Of a DNA stretch of 64,000 bases, positions 8,370-17,187 are shown one piece after another. Source of the DNA: RYN-230 sp963834705 (GTDB taxonomy: Bacteria > Actinomycetota > Actinomycetes > Streptosporangiales > Streptosporangiaceae); assembly GCA_963834705.1 (NCBI GenBank), contig CAWICV010000001.1, positions 1,054,001 to 1,118,000 on the forward strand, read 5' to 3'. The notes beneath the pieces were generated by a model. The model was not told the origin of the DNA. It did not search any database and saw nothing but the letters and a program-made list of their open reading frames with translations. Positions within the stretch are counted from its first letter, which is position 1. Each line of letters starts with the position of its first letter. The position numbers and the translations under genes are program-made.

Positions 8370-9331
8370 CCGTCCCGGCCGCCATGGCCACCGAAACCAG
8401 CGCAGCCGCCCCGGCCGCGCTCACCGTGACCGGGCTGCGCAAGAGCTACGGCGCGGTGGCGGCTGTCCGCGGCGTGAGCTTCACCGTCCGCCACGGCGAG
8501 ATCTTCGCGCTGCTCGGCCCGAACGGGGCGGGCAAGACCACCATCCTGGAGATCCTGGAAGGGTTCCGTACCCGGGACGCGGGCCAGGTCAACGTGCTCG
8601 GCATCGATCCCGGCGACCGGGCCAGCGGCCGGGCGCTGCGCGAGCGGATCGGGCTGGTCCTGCAGGACATCGCGGTCGAGCCGTACCTGACCGTCCGGGA
8701 AACGGTGGCCCGTAACGCGGGCTACTACCCGGCGCCGCGGGATGCCGGCGAGGTGATCGCGCTGGTCGGCCTCGAGGGGCAGGCCAGGCAGAAGGTGCGC
8801 ACCCTGTCCGGCGGGCAGAAGCGGCGGCTGGACCTCGCGCTGGGCCTGATCGGCCGCCCGGAGCTGCTGTTCCTGGACGAGCCGACCACCGGCTTCGACC
8901 CGGCCGCCCGCCGCGAGGCCTGGGACGTGGTGCGCGGCCTGCGCGCGCAGGGCATCACGGTCATGCTCACCACGCACTACATGGACGAAGCCCAGGCGCT
9001 GGCCGACCGGCTGGCGGTGATCTCGGCGGGTCAGGTGGTGGCCGAGGGCACCCCGGCCGCCATCGGCGGGCGGGACCAGGCCCGGGCCCGCATCCGGTTC
9101 GCGCTGCCGGCCGGCTGCCACCCCGCCGACCTGCCGCTCGACGCGGCAATGGGCGGCGACGGGCTGGCCACCATTGAGACCGCAGAGCCGACGGGGGCGC
9201 TGCACGTTCTCACCGGGTGGGCGCTGCACCGGGGCGTGGTACTGGCCGGGCTGACCGTGGACCAGCCCAGCCTGGAAGACGTCTACCTGCGTCTCACCGA
9301 AGAGACCGGACCGAGCGAAAGGAGCCAGTGA
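8354..9331 (+). CDS. ABC exporter ATP-binding protein
   Basis: A 325-residue ATPase of the drug/antibiotic (DrrA-like) ABC-2 class. It shows Walker A GPNGAGKTT, signature LSGGQKRRLDLALGL, Walker B LLFLDEPTTGFDP and the H-loop TTHYMDEA. A C-terminal extension of about 80 residues is usual for this class. The GTG start at 8354 lies inside the end of the YceI gene and follows a GGAGG. The stop overlaps the permease start (TGATG), so the two subunits should be made together. It powers export by the next protein. Confidence 0.95.
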   Translation: MRTQLTVPAAMATETSAAAPAALTVTGLRKSYGAVAAVRGVSFTVRHGEIFALLGPNGAGKTTILEILEGFRTRDAGQVNVLGIDPGDRASGRALRERIGLVLQDIAVEPYLTVRETVARNAGYYPAPRDAGEVIALVGLEGQARQKVRTLSGGQKRRLDLALGLIGRPELLFLDEPTTGFDPAARREAWDVVRGLRAQGITVMLTTHYMDEAQALADRLAVISAGQVVAEGTPAAIGGRDQARARIRFALPAGCHPADLPLDAAMGGDGLATIETAEPTGALHVLTGWALHRGVVLAGLTVDQPSLEDVYLRLTEETGPSERSQ

Positions 9332-10131
9332 TGGCCGCCGTCACCCACCAAGCCCACCGAGCCCGCCGGCCCCGGCGGCGCGATGCCGCACTGGCCTGGC
9401 ACCAGGTCCGCTATGAGCAGCTGTCGTTCTGGCGCAACCCGCAGAGCGCGTTCTTCACGTTCGTCTTCCCGGTCGTGATCATCGTGGTCTTCGGCGCGCT
9501 GACCCACGGCGGCGGACGCAGCTCGTACTTCTACGGGCTGTCCGCGCTGCAGTACTACGTGCCCACGATCGCAGCCATGTCTGTGCTGGGCTCCTGCTAC
9601 AGCCAGCTGGCTATCGTGCTGGCCACCCGCCGGCAGGACGGCATCCTCAAGCGGGTCCGGGCCACGCCCCTGCCCGCGTGGGGTTACTTCCTTGGCCTGC
9701 TGGCCCACTGCATCCTGGTCAGCGTGGTGGACGTGGCGCTGATCGTCGGCGTCGGCCGCGTGTTCGGGGTGCCGCTGCCCACACACTGGGCCGCGATCGC
9801 GGCCACCCTGGTGCTCGCCGCGGCCTGCTTCTGCGCGCTGGGCGTGGCCGTGGCGTCGCTGATCCGCAACGCCGAGGCCGCCCCAGCGGTGGTGCAGCTG
9901 ATCCTGTTCCCGCTGCTGTTCCTGTCCGGCACCTACCTGCCGATCCACTCCCAGGCGCTGAACCGGGTGGCCAGCCTGCTGCCGGTGCGCCCGCTGAACC
10001 AGGCCCTGCTCGGCCCGTTCGCCCAGCACACCGGCGTCAACTGGCACAGCCTGGCCGTGCTGGCCGCCTGGGGCGCGGCCGGCACGCTGGTCGCCATCCG
10101 GCGCTTCCGCTGGCAGCCCCGGTCGCAGTGA
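9331..10131 (+). CDS. ABC-2 type exporter permease
   Basis: A 266-residue membrane protein with about six transmembrane helices, starting after a basic cytoplasmic head (HRARRPRRRDAALAWHQVRY). The pattern of an early helix FFTFVFPVVIIVVFGAL, the loop RRQDGILKRVRATPLP and the helix pair near VVQLILFPLLFLSGTYLP is typical of ABC-2 permeases of the DrrB/NodJ type. One copy is present, so the transporter is probably a homodimer. The substrate is unknown. The gene is coupled to the ATPase and ends at a strong shared terminator. Confidence 0.93.
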   Translation: MAAVTHQAHRARRPRRRDAALAWHQVRYEQLSFWRNPQSAFFTFVFPVVIIVVFGALTHGGGRSSYFYGLSALQYYVPTIAAMSVLGSCYSQLAIVLATRRQDGILKRVRATPLPAWGYFLGLLAHCILVSVVDVALIVGVGRVFGVPLPTHWAAIAATLVLAAACFCALGVAVASLIRNAEAAPAVVQLILFPLLFLSGTYLPIHSQALNRVASLLPVRPLNQALLGPFAQHTGVNWHSLAVLAAWGAAGTLVAIRRFRWQPRSQ

Positions 10132-10149
10132 CCGCCACCTAGCCGGCCA

Positions 10150-10180
10150 GCGGGGACCCGGCACTGGCCCGGGTCCCCGC
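10150..10180. terminator. Bidirectional hairpin terminator
   Basis: A perfect 12-base inverted repeat GCGGGGACCCGG (10150-10161) and CCGGGTCCCCGC (10169-10180) with a seven-base loop. It sits in the 51-base gap between the convergent exporter permease and amidohydrolase genes. There is no T-run, which is usual for high-GC actinobacterial terminators. Confidence 0.75.
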
Positions 10181-10182
10181 CG

Positions 10183-11658
10183 CTAGCTGGGCTGATCCGG
10201 CGCGGCGCCGCCCTTCCACTGCGCCGAGCCCGCGTCCCAGGTGGTGTAGGTGTACGGGTTGTCCAGCACCTTCGTCTCCGGGACGTCCGGGTGCATGCCC
10301 GCCTGCCACGCCTCGTCGCCGAGCTGGCCCCGCAGGTACTCGACGGTCCGCGCCACCTCGTCGCGGGCCTGGGCCAGGCCGTTGCCGAGCAGCCGCCCGT
10401 CGTGCTTGACCACCCGGCCGTTCACCACCACGGTGTGCACGTCGCCGCGCTGCGCCTGGAACGCGACGTGCCCGTACGGGTTGAGCAGCGGGAAGCTGAC
10501 CGGCGAGAAGTCGTTCCGCAACAGCACCACGTCGGCCTTCTTGCCCGGCTCCAGGCTCCCGGTGACCGAGTCCAGGCCGAGCGCCTTGGCCCCGCCCCGG
10601 GTGGCCCAGTCCACCACCTGCTCGGCGCGCAGGTGATGATGGGTGATGGTCTCCTGCCGCGCGTGCGCCTCCAGGTGCTCGCGGGACCGGTCCGCGCCGA
10701 GCGTGCTGCGCATTGCGGAGAACAGGTCGCCGCTCCACCACACGCTGGTGTCCATGGACAGCGACACCGGGATGCTGTGCTCGCGCAGCTGCCAGGTCGG
10801 CGGGTAGCCCTGCCCGGCGCTCTGCTCGCTCTCGGTGGACACCGAGGCGGTGCCGCCGGTGGCCGCGATCCGGTGGTAGGAGTCCCGGGTCAGCGTGGCC
10901 GCGTGCACGTAGATGGTCTGCGGGGTCATGAAGCCGTGCTCGTGCATCAGCCGGATGCCCTCGTCGTTGGTCGCGCCCCACACCCCGGCGTGCGTGGTCA
11001 CCGGCACGCCCAGCTCCCGGGCCACCTCGAAGGCCGCCTTCTCCGGGAACTCCGGGTCGCCGGTGACGTCGAACGCCATCTGGAAGCCGAGCATGTCATC
11101 GGCCGAGCCGAACCGCCGCTCGACGAACGAGCGGAACTCGGGCTGCGCCGACCACTCCCACGGCCCCTGCTGGATGTTCCCGTAGGCCAGCACGAACCGG
11201 CCGGGCACCGCCTGCAGCGCGTCCACCGCCGCCTCGGCGTGGTCCACCGTCTGCAGGCCGTGCGACCAGTCCACCGTGGTGGTCACGCCGGCGTCGATCG
11301 CCTCCAGCGCGGCCAGCAGGTTGCCCGCGTGGATGTCCTGGGGCCGGAACGTCTTCCCCCACTGCAGGTAGTACCAGACGAAGTACTGGGTCAGCGACCA
11401 GTCCGCGCCGTAGCCGCGCATCGCGGTCTGCCACATGTGCCGGTGCGTGTCGATCATGCCCGGCATGACGATGCCGCCGGCCGCGTCGATCTCCACCGTG
11501 CCCTCGGGCACGGCCAGGCCCGGTCCCACCCCGGCGATCCGCTCGCCGGTGACCAGCACGTCCGCGCCGGGCAGCACGTCGTGCGCATCGTTCATGGTCA
11601 GCACGGTGGCGTTGCGGAACACCACGGACTGGCCGGGCGCGAAGTCGGCTGTGTCCAT
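10183..11658 (-). CDS. Amidohydrolase (SsnA/AtzA-like)
   Basis: A 491-residue metal-dependent hydrolase of the cytosine deaminase/chlorohydrolase group. The metal motif DTHRHMW is at about residues 71-77, a second His is in THAGVW, another in YVHAATLTRDSYHRI, and the C-terminal beta sandwich closes with GSLEPGKKADVVLLRNDF. The start is ATG at 11658 with GGAGG nine bases upstream. These enzymes remove amino or chloro groups from ring compounds. It is divergent from the extradiol dioxygenase genes, so it may prepare an aromatic or heterocyclic substrate for ring opening; that is inference. Confidence 0.88.
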   Translation of the reverse strand: MDTADFAPGQSVVFRNATVLTMNDAHDVLPGADVLVTGERIAGVGPGLAVPEGTVEIDAAGGIVMPGMIDTHRHMWQTAMRGYGADWSLTQYFVWYYLQWGKTFRPQDIHAGNLLAALEAIDAGVTTTVDWSHGLQTVDHAEAAVDALQAVPGRFVLAYGNIQQGPWEWSAQPEFRSFVERRFGSADDMLGFQMAFDVTGDPEFPEKAAFEVARELGVPVTTHAGVWGATNDEGIRLMHEHGFMTPQTIYVHAATLTRDSYHRIAATGGTASVSTESEQSAGQGYPPTWQLREHSIPVSLSMDTSVWWSGDLFSAMRSTLGADRSREHLEAHARQETITHHHLRAEQVVDWATRGGAKALGLDSVTGSLEPGKKADVVLLRNDFSPVSFPLLNPYGHVAFQAQRGDVHTVVVNGRVVKHDGRLLGNGLAQARDEVARTVEYLRGQLGDEAWQAGMHPDVPETKVLDNPYTYTTWDAGSAQWKGGAAPDQPS

Positions 11659-11839
11659 TGGACCTCCACTCCGGGGCAGTGGGATAGAACCCATCGGGCA
11701 ACCGTCCGCACCACGGCCAGCTGTCATTAGTCCGGAAGCGTGGCCGGTCCCACAGCCAGTGTCAAGGAGCTACAGTCGGTCGCGGTATACCACCGTCCGG
11801 CAGGTTGGCCGGGCCGCGGAATTACGTTAGGGAGCTGCC

Positions 11840-12712
11840 ATGGCCACCGTCGCCGCGGTCATCGCCTCCACCCACCACCCGTTCTACTACCGGGCCGCCG
11901 CGTCCACCGGGGCGGACCGGCCGCCGTTCGCGGACGAGTGGGTGGCCAAGATCGAGGCGTTCCGGGAGACGCTGACCCGGGCCCGCCCTGACGTGCTGGT
12001 CATGGTCGGCTCGGACCATTTCCACCAGATCTGGCTGGACAACATGCCGCAGTTCCTGATCGGCAAGGCACCGGCCTACGACGGGAACTTCTACAACGAG
12101 GAACGCGAGTTCGGGCTGCCCCGCATGTTGATCCCGGGGCACGAGGAATTGTCCGCCTATCTGCTGCGCCAGGGCCTGGACCACGGGTTCGATCTGGCGT
12201 TCAGCAATGAATTGCGCATCGACCACAGCATCACCTGCCCGCTGATCACGCTGCGGCCGGAGAGGGACCTGCCGATCGTGCCCATCTACACGAACATCTT
12301 CGCGCCGCCGATGCCGCAGCCGAAGCGGTTCGTGCAGCTCGGCCACGCCATCCGGGAGCTGGTCGAATCCTGGCCGTCGGAGCAGCGGGTGGCCATCATC
12401 GGCACCGGTCACCTGTCGCTGGAACTGGGCGGCCCGCGGCAGTTCGGGCCGCACGGACCGGACCCGGAATTCGACCGGAAGGCGGTCGAGTGGATCGCGT
12501 CCGGCGACCTGGATTCGGCGCTGGCCGAGGTCAGCCTGGACAGCCTGTGGGAGCCGGGCAATGCCACCCACGGGTTCATGGACTTCATGCTGATGATGGG
12601 CGTGGCCGGGCGGAACGTGAAGGCCGACTACACCGATTCGCTCGACCTGTTCCACACCATGGAGGCCTATTTCACCTGGTACCCCGAGAACGCAGCTGGA
12701 GGAGCCCGGTGA
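11840..12712 (+). CDS. ligB: Extradiol ring-cleavage dioxygenase, LigB-type subunit
   Basis: A 290-residue class III extradiol dioxygenase catalytic subunit. The iron ligands are suggested by the early histidines in VIASTHHPFYY, then VMVGSDHFHQIW and the C-terminal acid/His region GTGHLSLELGG. Family members (LigB, GalA-type) open catechol-like rings using non-haem Fe(II) and oxygen. The start is ATG at 11840 after GGGAG. The stop overlaps the GTG of the small-subunit gene, as expected for a two-subunit enzyme. The substrate cannot be read from the sequence; gallate- or protocatechuate-like compounds are possibilities. Confidence 0.9.
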   Translation: MATVAAVIASTHHPFYYRAAASTGADRPPFADEWVAKIEAFRETLTRARPDVLVMVGSDHFHQIWLDNMPQFLIGKAPAYDGNFYNEEREFGLPRMLIPGHEELSAYLLRQGLDHGFDLAFSNELRIDHSITCPLITLRPERDLPIVPIYTNIFAPPMPQPKRFVQLGHAIRELVESWPSEQRVAIIGTGHLSLELGGPRQFGPHGPDPEFDRKAVEWIASGDLDSALAEVSLDSLWEPGNATHGFMDFMLMMGVAGRNVKADYTDSLDLFHTMEAYFTWYPENAAGGAR

Positions 12713-13071
12713 GCAAGTACCTGATCAACAAGTTTCTGTACACGGTGGACCGGGACCCGGAACTGGTCGAGCGGTACCGGGACGACCCGCGGGGCACGGT
12801 GGCCTGGTGGGAGGCGGAGCAGGCCAACCTCATCCTGAACTGCCACAGCGGGGAGCGGAGCACCTGGCTGGCGTTCACCGACGCCGAGCGGGAGGCGCTG
12901 GCCAGCCAGGACTATGTCGCGCTGTTCGAGCTGGGCGCGCACAACTTCCTCACGCTGACCCTGTTCATCGCGCTGTTCGAGCGGGACTACGCCGAGCCGC
13001 TGGGCTTCCAGCGGGAGTACGCGGCGCGGTTGGCCCACTGGACCGTACCGTACCCCGACATCTCCACCTGA
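12709..13071 (+). CDS. ligA: Extradiol dioxygenase small subunit (LigA-like)
   Basis: A 120-residue all-helical protein (SKYLINKFLYTVDRDPELV near the start, later LASQDYVALFELGAHNFLTL). This matches the LigA-type alpha subunit that caps the active site of protocatechuate 4,5-dioxygenase. It starts with GTG at 12709, preceded by GGAGGAG and overlapping the ligB stop by four bases, so the subunits should be made in equal amounts. Its length is close to the family norm of about 120-140 residues. Confidence 0.85.
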   Translation: MSKYLINKFLYTVDRDPELVERYRDDPRGTVAWWEAEQANLILNCHSGERSTWLAFTDAEREALASQDYVALFELGAHNFLTLTLFIALFERDYAEPLGFQREYAARLAHWTVPYPDIST

Positions 13072-13090
13072 CCCCGCCGAGGAGCTTGCG

Positions 13091-13489
13091 ATGAGTGACG
13101 CCATCCCCGAGAACTACCGCGACCTGCTGTCGGCCGACGTGGCCACGCTGGGCACCGTCGGGCCGGACGGCCGCCCGCAACTGTCCGAGGTGTGGTTCCT
13201 GGCCGAGGGCGACACCGTGTCGGTCTCGCTGAACAGCAGCCGGCAGAAGATGAAGAACCTGCTCCGCAACCCGGCCGCCAGCCTGTTCATCCTCGACCTG
13301 GGCATGCCGTACCGGTACCTGGAGCTGCGCGGCGACGCCGAGGTCAGCCCGGACCCGGACTATGTGTTCGCCGACAAGGTCGGCGTCAAGTACGGCACTG
13401 ACTTGCGGGTTCATGATCAGCCGGGACAGACCAGGTACGTGGTCACGATCCGGCCCACCCGGGTGAACGCGGTCAACATGCGCGGCTGA
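13091..13489 (+). CDS. PPOX-class F420-dependent oxidoreductase
   Basis: A 132-residue split-barrel flavin/F420 protein. The pattern ATLGTVGPDGRPQLSEVWF, then a strand with SLNSSRQKMKNLLRNP and RYLELRGDAEV is typical of actinobacterial F420-binding PPOX-family proteins (Rv1155-like). Such proteins reduce or oxidise small cyclic compounds. The ATG follows AGGAG by eight bases and the gene comes 19 bases after ligA, so it is probably in the same transcript and may act on a ring-cleavage product or a related compound. Confidence 0.88.
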   Translation: MSDAIPENYRDLLSADVATLGTVGPDGRPQLSEVWFLAEGDTVSVSLNSSRQKMKNLLRNPAASLFILDLGMPYRYLELRGDAEVSPDPDYVFADKVGVKYGTDLRVHDQPGQTRYVVTIRPTRVNAVNMRG

Positions 13490-13565
13490 TCTCCCGCCCG
13501 GCGCCCACTTCGCCGGACTCCCGGTGTCTGCACCGGTGAGAACCGATGCGAAGAGGAGCGTTCCG

Positions 13566-14975
13566 ATGGGCACTTCCAGATTGCGATGGGTGCTGGCGCT
13601 GACGTCGCTGGCCTACTTCATCGTGGTGCTCGACTCGCTGGTGGTGGTCACCGCACTGCCCCGGATGCAGCAGGACCTGCACGCCGGGCTGGCCACCTTG
13701 CAATGGACGGTGAACGCGTACGGGATCGCGTTCGCCGCGGGCATCATCACCGCAGCGGCGCTCGGCGACCGGTTCGGCCGCCGCCGGGTGTTCCTCACCG
13801 GCCTGGCCCTGTTCACCCTGGCCTCGGCGGCGTGCGCGGTGGCGCCGGGCGCGACCGCGCTGATCGCTGCCCGGGCGGTGCAGGGACTGGGCGGCGCGGC
13901 CGTCCTGCCGCTCAGCCTGACCATCCTGACCACCGCGTTCCCGGCGCAGCGCCGCGGTGCCATCGTCGGCATCTACGGCGGGCTGGCCGGGCTGGCCGTC
14001 GCGGTCGGGCCACTGGTCGGTGGCGCGGTCACCGAGGGGCTGGACTGGCACTGGATCTTCTGGATCAACGTCCCGCTCGGGGTGGCCGGCACGCTGCTGT
14101 CGCTGCGGCTGCTGCCGGAGAGCTATGGCGCGGCGGCCCGGCTCGACCTGCCCGGCGTCGGGCTGGTCACGGGAGGCGTGGTCGGGGTGGTCTGGGGACT
14201 GGCCCGGACCACGCAGACCGGCTGGGGCAGCGCCGAGGTGATCACCGCGCTGGGCTGCGGGGCCGCGGCGCTGGCCGGGTTCTTCGCCTGGGAGGCCCGG
14301 GCGGCCGAGCCGATGCTGCCGCTGCGGCTGCTGCGCATCCGGGCGTTCGCAGCCGGGAACGCGACCGGGTTCCTGATGACCGGCTCGACGTTTTCCGCCG
14401 CGTTCCTGATCACGCAGTACTTCCAGTTCGCGCTGGGTTACTCGCCGCTGGCCACCGGGCTGCGGCTGCTGCCCTGGTTCGGCACCCCGATGCTGATCGC
14501 CCCGGCCGCGGGCGCGCTGTCCGACCGGATCGGCCGGCGGCCGGTGATCGCGACCGGGCTGCTGCTGCAGGCGGCCGGGTTCGCCTGGGTGGCGGCCACC
14601 GCGACGGCCCGCGGCAGCACGCTGGGCCTGGTGCTCGCGCTGCTGGTGGCCGGGGTGGGCGTCTCGATGGCGCTGCCGACCGTGCCGGTCACGGTGCTCA
14701 GCGCGGTGCAGCCGGCCGAGATGGGCAAGGCGTCCGGGATCGCCGCGATGATGCAGCGGTTCGGTGCGGTGTTCGCGATCGCGATCGTCACGTCGGTGTT
14801 CGGCGCCTTCGGCGGGCTCGGTTCGGCGGCCGAGGTGACCAGCGGCCTGCGGCCCGGCGTGGCCGTCGCGGCCGGGCTGTCGCTGCTCGGCGCGCTGACC
14901 GCGCTGGGCATCACGGCCCGGCGGCGCAGCCCGGTGGCTGAGCTGGAACCGGCCGAGGTGCCGATCGCCGCCTAG
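13566..14975 (+). CDS. MFS transporter, DHA2 drug/H+ antiporter type
   Basis: A 469-residue membrane protein with about 14 hydrophobic helices. Family motifs are visible: helix-1 region VVLDSLVVVTALP, motif A GDRFGRRRVFLTG after helix 2, and the motif C region GGLAGLAVAVGPLVGG in helix 5. These place it with the 14-helix DHA2 exporters. The start is ATG at 13566 after GAGGAG. It follows the dioxygenase genes on the same strand at 76 bases, so it may move a pathway substrate or toxic intermediate. Confidence 0.92.
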   Translation: MGTSRLRWVLALTSLAYFIVVLDSLVVVTALPRMQQDLHAGLATLQWTVNAYGIAFAAGIITAAALGDRFGRRRVFLTGLALFTLASAACAVAPGATALIAARAVQGLGGAAVLPLSLTILTTAFPAQRRGAIVGIYGGLAGLAVAVGPLVGGAVTEGLDWHWIFWINVPLGVAGTLLSLRLLPESYGAAARLDLPGVGLVTGGVVGVVWGLARTTQTGWGSAEVITALGCGAAALAGFFAWEARAAEPMLPLRLLRIRAFAAGNATGFLMTGSTFSAAFLITQYFQFALGYSPLATGLRLLPWFGTPMLIAPAAGALSDRIGRRPVIATGLLLQAAGFAWVAATATARGSTLGLVLALLVAGVGVSMALPTVPVTVLSAVQPAEMGKASGIAAMMQRFGAVFAIAIVTSVFGAFGGLGSAAEVTSGLRPGVAVAAGLSLLGALTALGITARRRSPVAELEPAEVPIAA

Positions 14976-15044
14976 CCCAGCCACCCGCGGCGTCCTCCTT
15001 GCTACCCTTGATCATCTGATCATCCGGTGGCGAGGAGGACGCGC

Positions 15045-15776
15045 ATGGCCGACACGACGATCCCGGGTGAACACGGCGGCCTGCCGGTGTACCTGGCCAC
15101 CCCGGCCACCCCGCCGCCGTGGCCCGGAGTAGTCGTCATTCATGACGCGTTCGGTATGGGCCAGGACATGCGCAACCAGGCCGACTGGCTGGGCAGCGAG
15201 GGTTACTTAACGGCCGTGCCCGACCTGTTCGCCGGGGGCCGGCAGCTGACCTGCGTGCGGCGGGCAACAAGCGACATGCGGCGCCGGTCCGGGCGGACGT
15301 TCCAGGACATCGAGACGGTACGGGCCTGGCTCACCGGGCAGCCCGGCTGCACCGGCCGGGTGGGCGTCATCGGCTTCTGCATGGGCGGCGGCTTCGCGCT
15401 GCTGCTGGCGCCCGGCCACGGGTTCGCCGCGTCCAGCGTCAACTACGGCATGGTGCCCAAGGACGCGCGGCAGGCGCTCACCGGAGCCTGCCCGGTCGTG
15501 GGCAGCTTCGGCGGCCGGGACCATACGCTGCGCGGCGCGGCGAAACGGCTGGACCAGGCGCTCAACGTGGCCGGGGTGCCGCACGACGTGCGCGAGTACC
15601 CGGACGCCGGGCACGGCTTCATCAACGACCACGAGAGCGCGGGCGATCACGTCCCGTTCCTGGTCAAGTTCACCGGGCCGATCATGGGCTACGGCTACAA
15701 CGCGGCAGCGGCCCAGGATGCCCGGCAGCGGATCAGCCAGTTCTTCGCCACCCACCTGCGGGCAGACGCCAGCTAG
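15045..15776 (+). CDS. Dienelactone hydrolase family protein
   Basis: A 243-residue alpha/beta hydrolase of the dienelactone hydrolase family. The nucleophile elbow GFCMGG carries a Cys, as in DLH. The acid is probably Asp in GSFGGRDHTL and the base His in PDAGHGFINDH. DLH hydrolyses lactones made during aromatic ring breakdown, which fits the extradiol dioxygenase just upstream. The start is ATG at 15045 after GAGGAGG. It ends three bases from the convergent reductase-like gene. Confidence 0.9.
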   Translation: MADTTIPGEHGGLPVYLATPATPPPWPGVVVIHDAFGMGQDMRNQADWLGSEGYLTAVPDLFAGGRQLTCVRRATSDMRRRSGRTFQDIETVRAWLTGQPGCTGRVGVIGFCMGGGFALLLAPGHGFAASSVNYGMVPKDARQALTGACPVVGSFGGRDHTLRGAAKRLDQALNVAGVPHDVREYPDAGHGFINDHESAGDHVPFLVKFTGPIMGYGYNAAAAQDARQRISQFFATHLRADAS

Positions 15777-15779
15777 GGC

Positions 15780-16337
15780 CTAGCGGACCCGGTAATGCAG
15801 GTGGACCGTGCCGTTGCCGAACCGGCGCTGGCCGAGCAGTTCGAGCCGCACCCGGGCCCCGGCGGGCAGCGCGCGGGTGCCGCCGCCCACGATGACCGGC
15901 GCGATGACCAGGTGGACCTCGTCCACCAGGCCGGCCTTGATGGCCTGGCCAGCCAGGCCGGCGTAGCTCACCGCGATGTCCCGGTCCGCCTGCGCTTTGA
16001 GCTGCCGGACGGCGGCCGGGTCGAAGGTCCGCTCGAGCCGCGTCCGGGCCGTGGACACGGTGCCCAGCGTCGTGGAGTAAACGATCTTGTCCGCAGCCTG
16101 CCAGATCCGGGCGTACTCGGCCATCGCCTGGCTCTGGCCGGGCTGGGCATCCGCGGTCTCCCAGAAGATCAGGTCCTGGTACACCCGGCGCCCGAACAGC
16201 TGGGTGCCGATCGTCCGCTCGAAGTCGGTCACGAACCGGAACACCTCGTCGTCCGGTGCGGCCCAGTCATAGCGGCCGTGTTCGTCGGCGATGTAGCCGT
16301 CCAGCGAGGTGATCGCGAAATAGATGAGCTTGGCCAT
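15780..16337 (-). CDS. Dihydrofolate reductase/RibD-C family protein
   Basis: A 185-residue protein with the RibD C-terminal fold: KLIYFAITSLDGYIADEHGR at the start, GRRVYQDLIFWE, and VDEVHLVIAPVIVGGGTR near the end. Family members bind NADPH, but most actinobacterial paralogues have no known substrate and are not the housekeeping folate enzyme. The start is ATG at 16337. It is ten bases downstream of the aldolase gene on the same strand and may be the last gene of that operon. Confidence 0.85.
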   Translation of the reverse strand: MAKLIYFAITSLDGYIADEHGRYDWAAPDDEVFRFVTDFERTIGTQLFGRRVYQDLIFWETADAQPGQSQAMAEYARIWQAADKIVYSTTLGTVSTARTRLERTFDPAAVRQLKAQADRDIAVSYAGLAGQAIKAGLVDEVHLVIAPVIVGGGTRALPAGARVRLELLGQRRFGNGTVHLHYRVR

Positions 16338-16347
16338 GCACCTAGGC

Positions 16348-17187
16348 TTAGCCGGCCGGGGTGACAGCCGCGGCCGGGTGCACGATGCTGGCCAGCCGGC
16401 CGAGCACCTCGGTGGCCTCCTCAACCGGGCGCTGCCACACCCGGCGGCCGATGGTGATACCGCGCGCGCCGGCCGCGACCGCGTCCGAGACCAGGGTGCA
16501 CAGTTCCTCGGTCCCGCCGCCGGCCGGCCCGCCCAGGATCACCAGCGGGACGCCAAGTTCCGCACACCAGGCGCTGAGCAGCTCCGGGTCGCCCGGATAC
16601 ATCACCTTGATAATGTCCGCGCCCAGCTCGGCCGCCATCCGGGCGCCATCCCCCTCGATGGCGGCCGCGTCCGGCGGGCGGGGCGCGGCCAGGCAGACCG
16701 GCTCGACCATGACCGGCAGGCCGAACGGCTCGGCTTCCCGGATCACGGTGGCCACCAGGTCGGCGCAGACCGCCCGCTCCTCGGCCGGGGTGTCCCACGG
16801 CATCAGCACCTTGACCCCGTCCACGCCCAGCGCGGCGGCCCGGGCCACCGAGGTGATCAGGACATGCCGGGCGGCCGGCGTGCCGCGCCAGTACGAGTCG
16901 ATGGTGAGCAGCCGGGCCGGTGCGCCCCGGTGCGCGAACAGGGCGGTGGTCCGTTCCGCCACCCGCGGGCCGAGCAGGAAGCCGTCGCAGGCCAGCGGCA
17001 GGAACCGGGCCACCATGGCCACCGGGTCCTCCAGTCCGGCCGCCCGGCCCAGCATCGTGCCATGGTCGACCGGCAGGATGACCGAGCGGCCGTCGGCGGC
17101 GAACAGCCGGCCAAGCCGGAACTCCTTGCCCGAGGAAGCGGCGGTGAAGACATGAGCTGGCCCGCTGGCCGGGCTACTAGCGTTCAT
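16348..17187 (-). CDS. Class I aldolase, DeoC/FbaB (DhnA/LsrF-like)
   Basis: A 279-residue TIM-barrel aldolase. Visible features are VILPVDHGTMLG on the first strands, DGVKVLMPWDTPAEER, and the probable Schiff-base Lys in GADIIKVMYPGDPE, followed by the phosphate-binding end GARGITIGRRVWQRP. This matches the DhnA-type fructose-bisphosphate aldolase/LsrF group. The ATG at 17187 overlaps the end of the sugar kinase gene, so the two are coupled. It probably cleaves or rearranges a phosphorylated sugar made by the upstream kinases; a second aldolase domain lies in the same operon. Confidence 0.85.
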   Translation of the reverse strand: MNASSPASGPAHVFTAASSGKEFRLGRLFAADGRSVILPVDHGTMLGRAAGLEDPVAMVARFLPLACDGFLLGPRVAERTTALFAHRGAPARLLTIDSYWRGTPAARHVLITSVARAAALGVDGVKVLMPWDTPAEERAVCADLVATVIREAEPFGLPVMVEPVCLAAPRPPDAAAIEGDGARMAAELGADIIKVMYPGDPELLSAWCAELGVPLVILGGPAGGGTEELCTLVSDAVAAGARGITIGRRVWQRPVEEATEVLGRLASIVHPAAAVTPAG

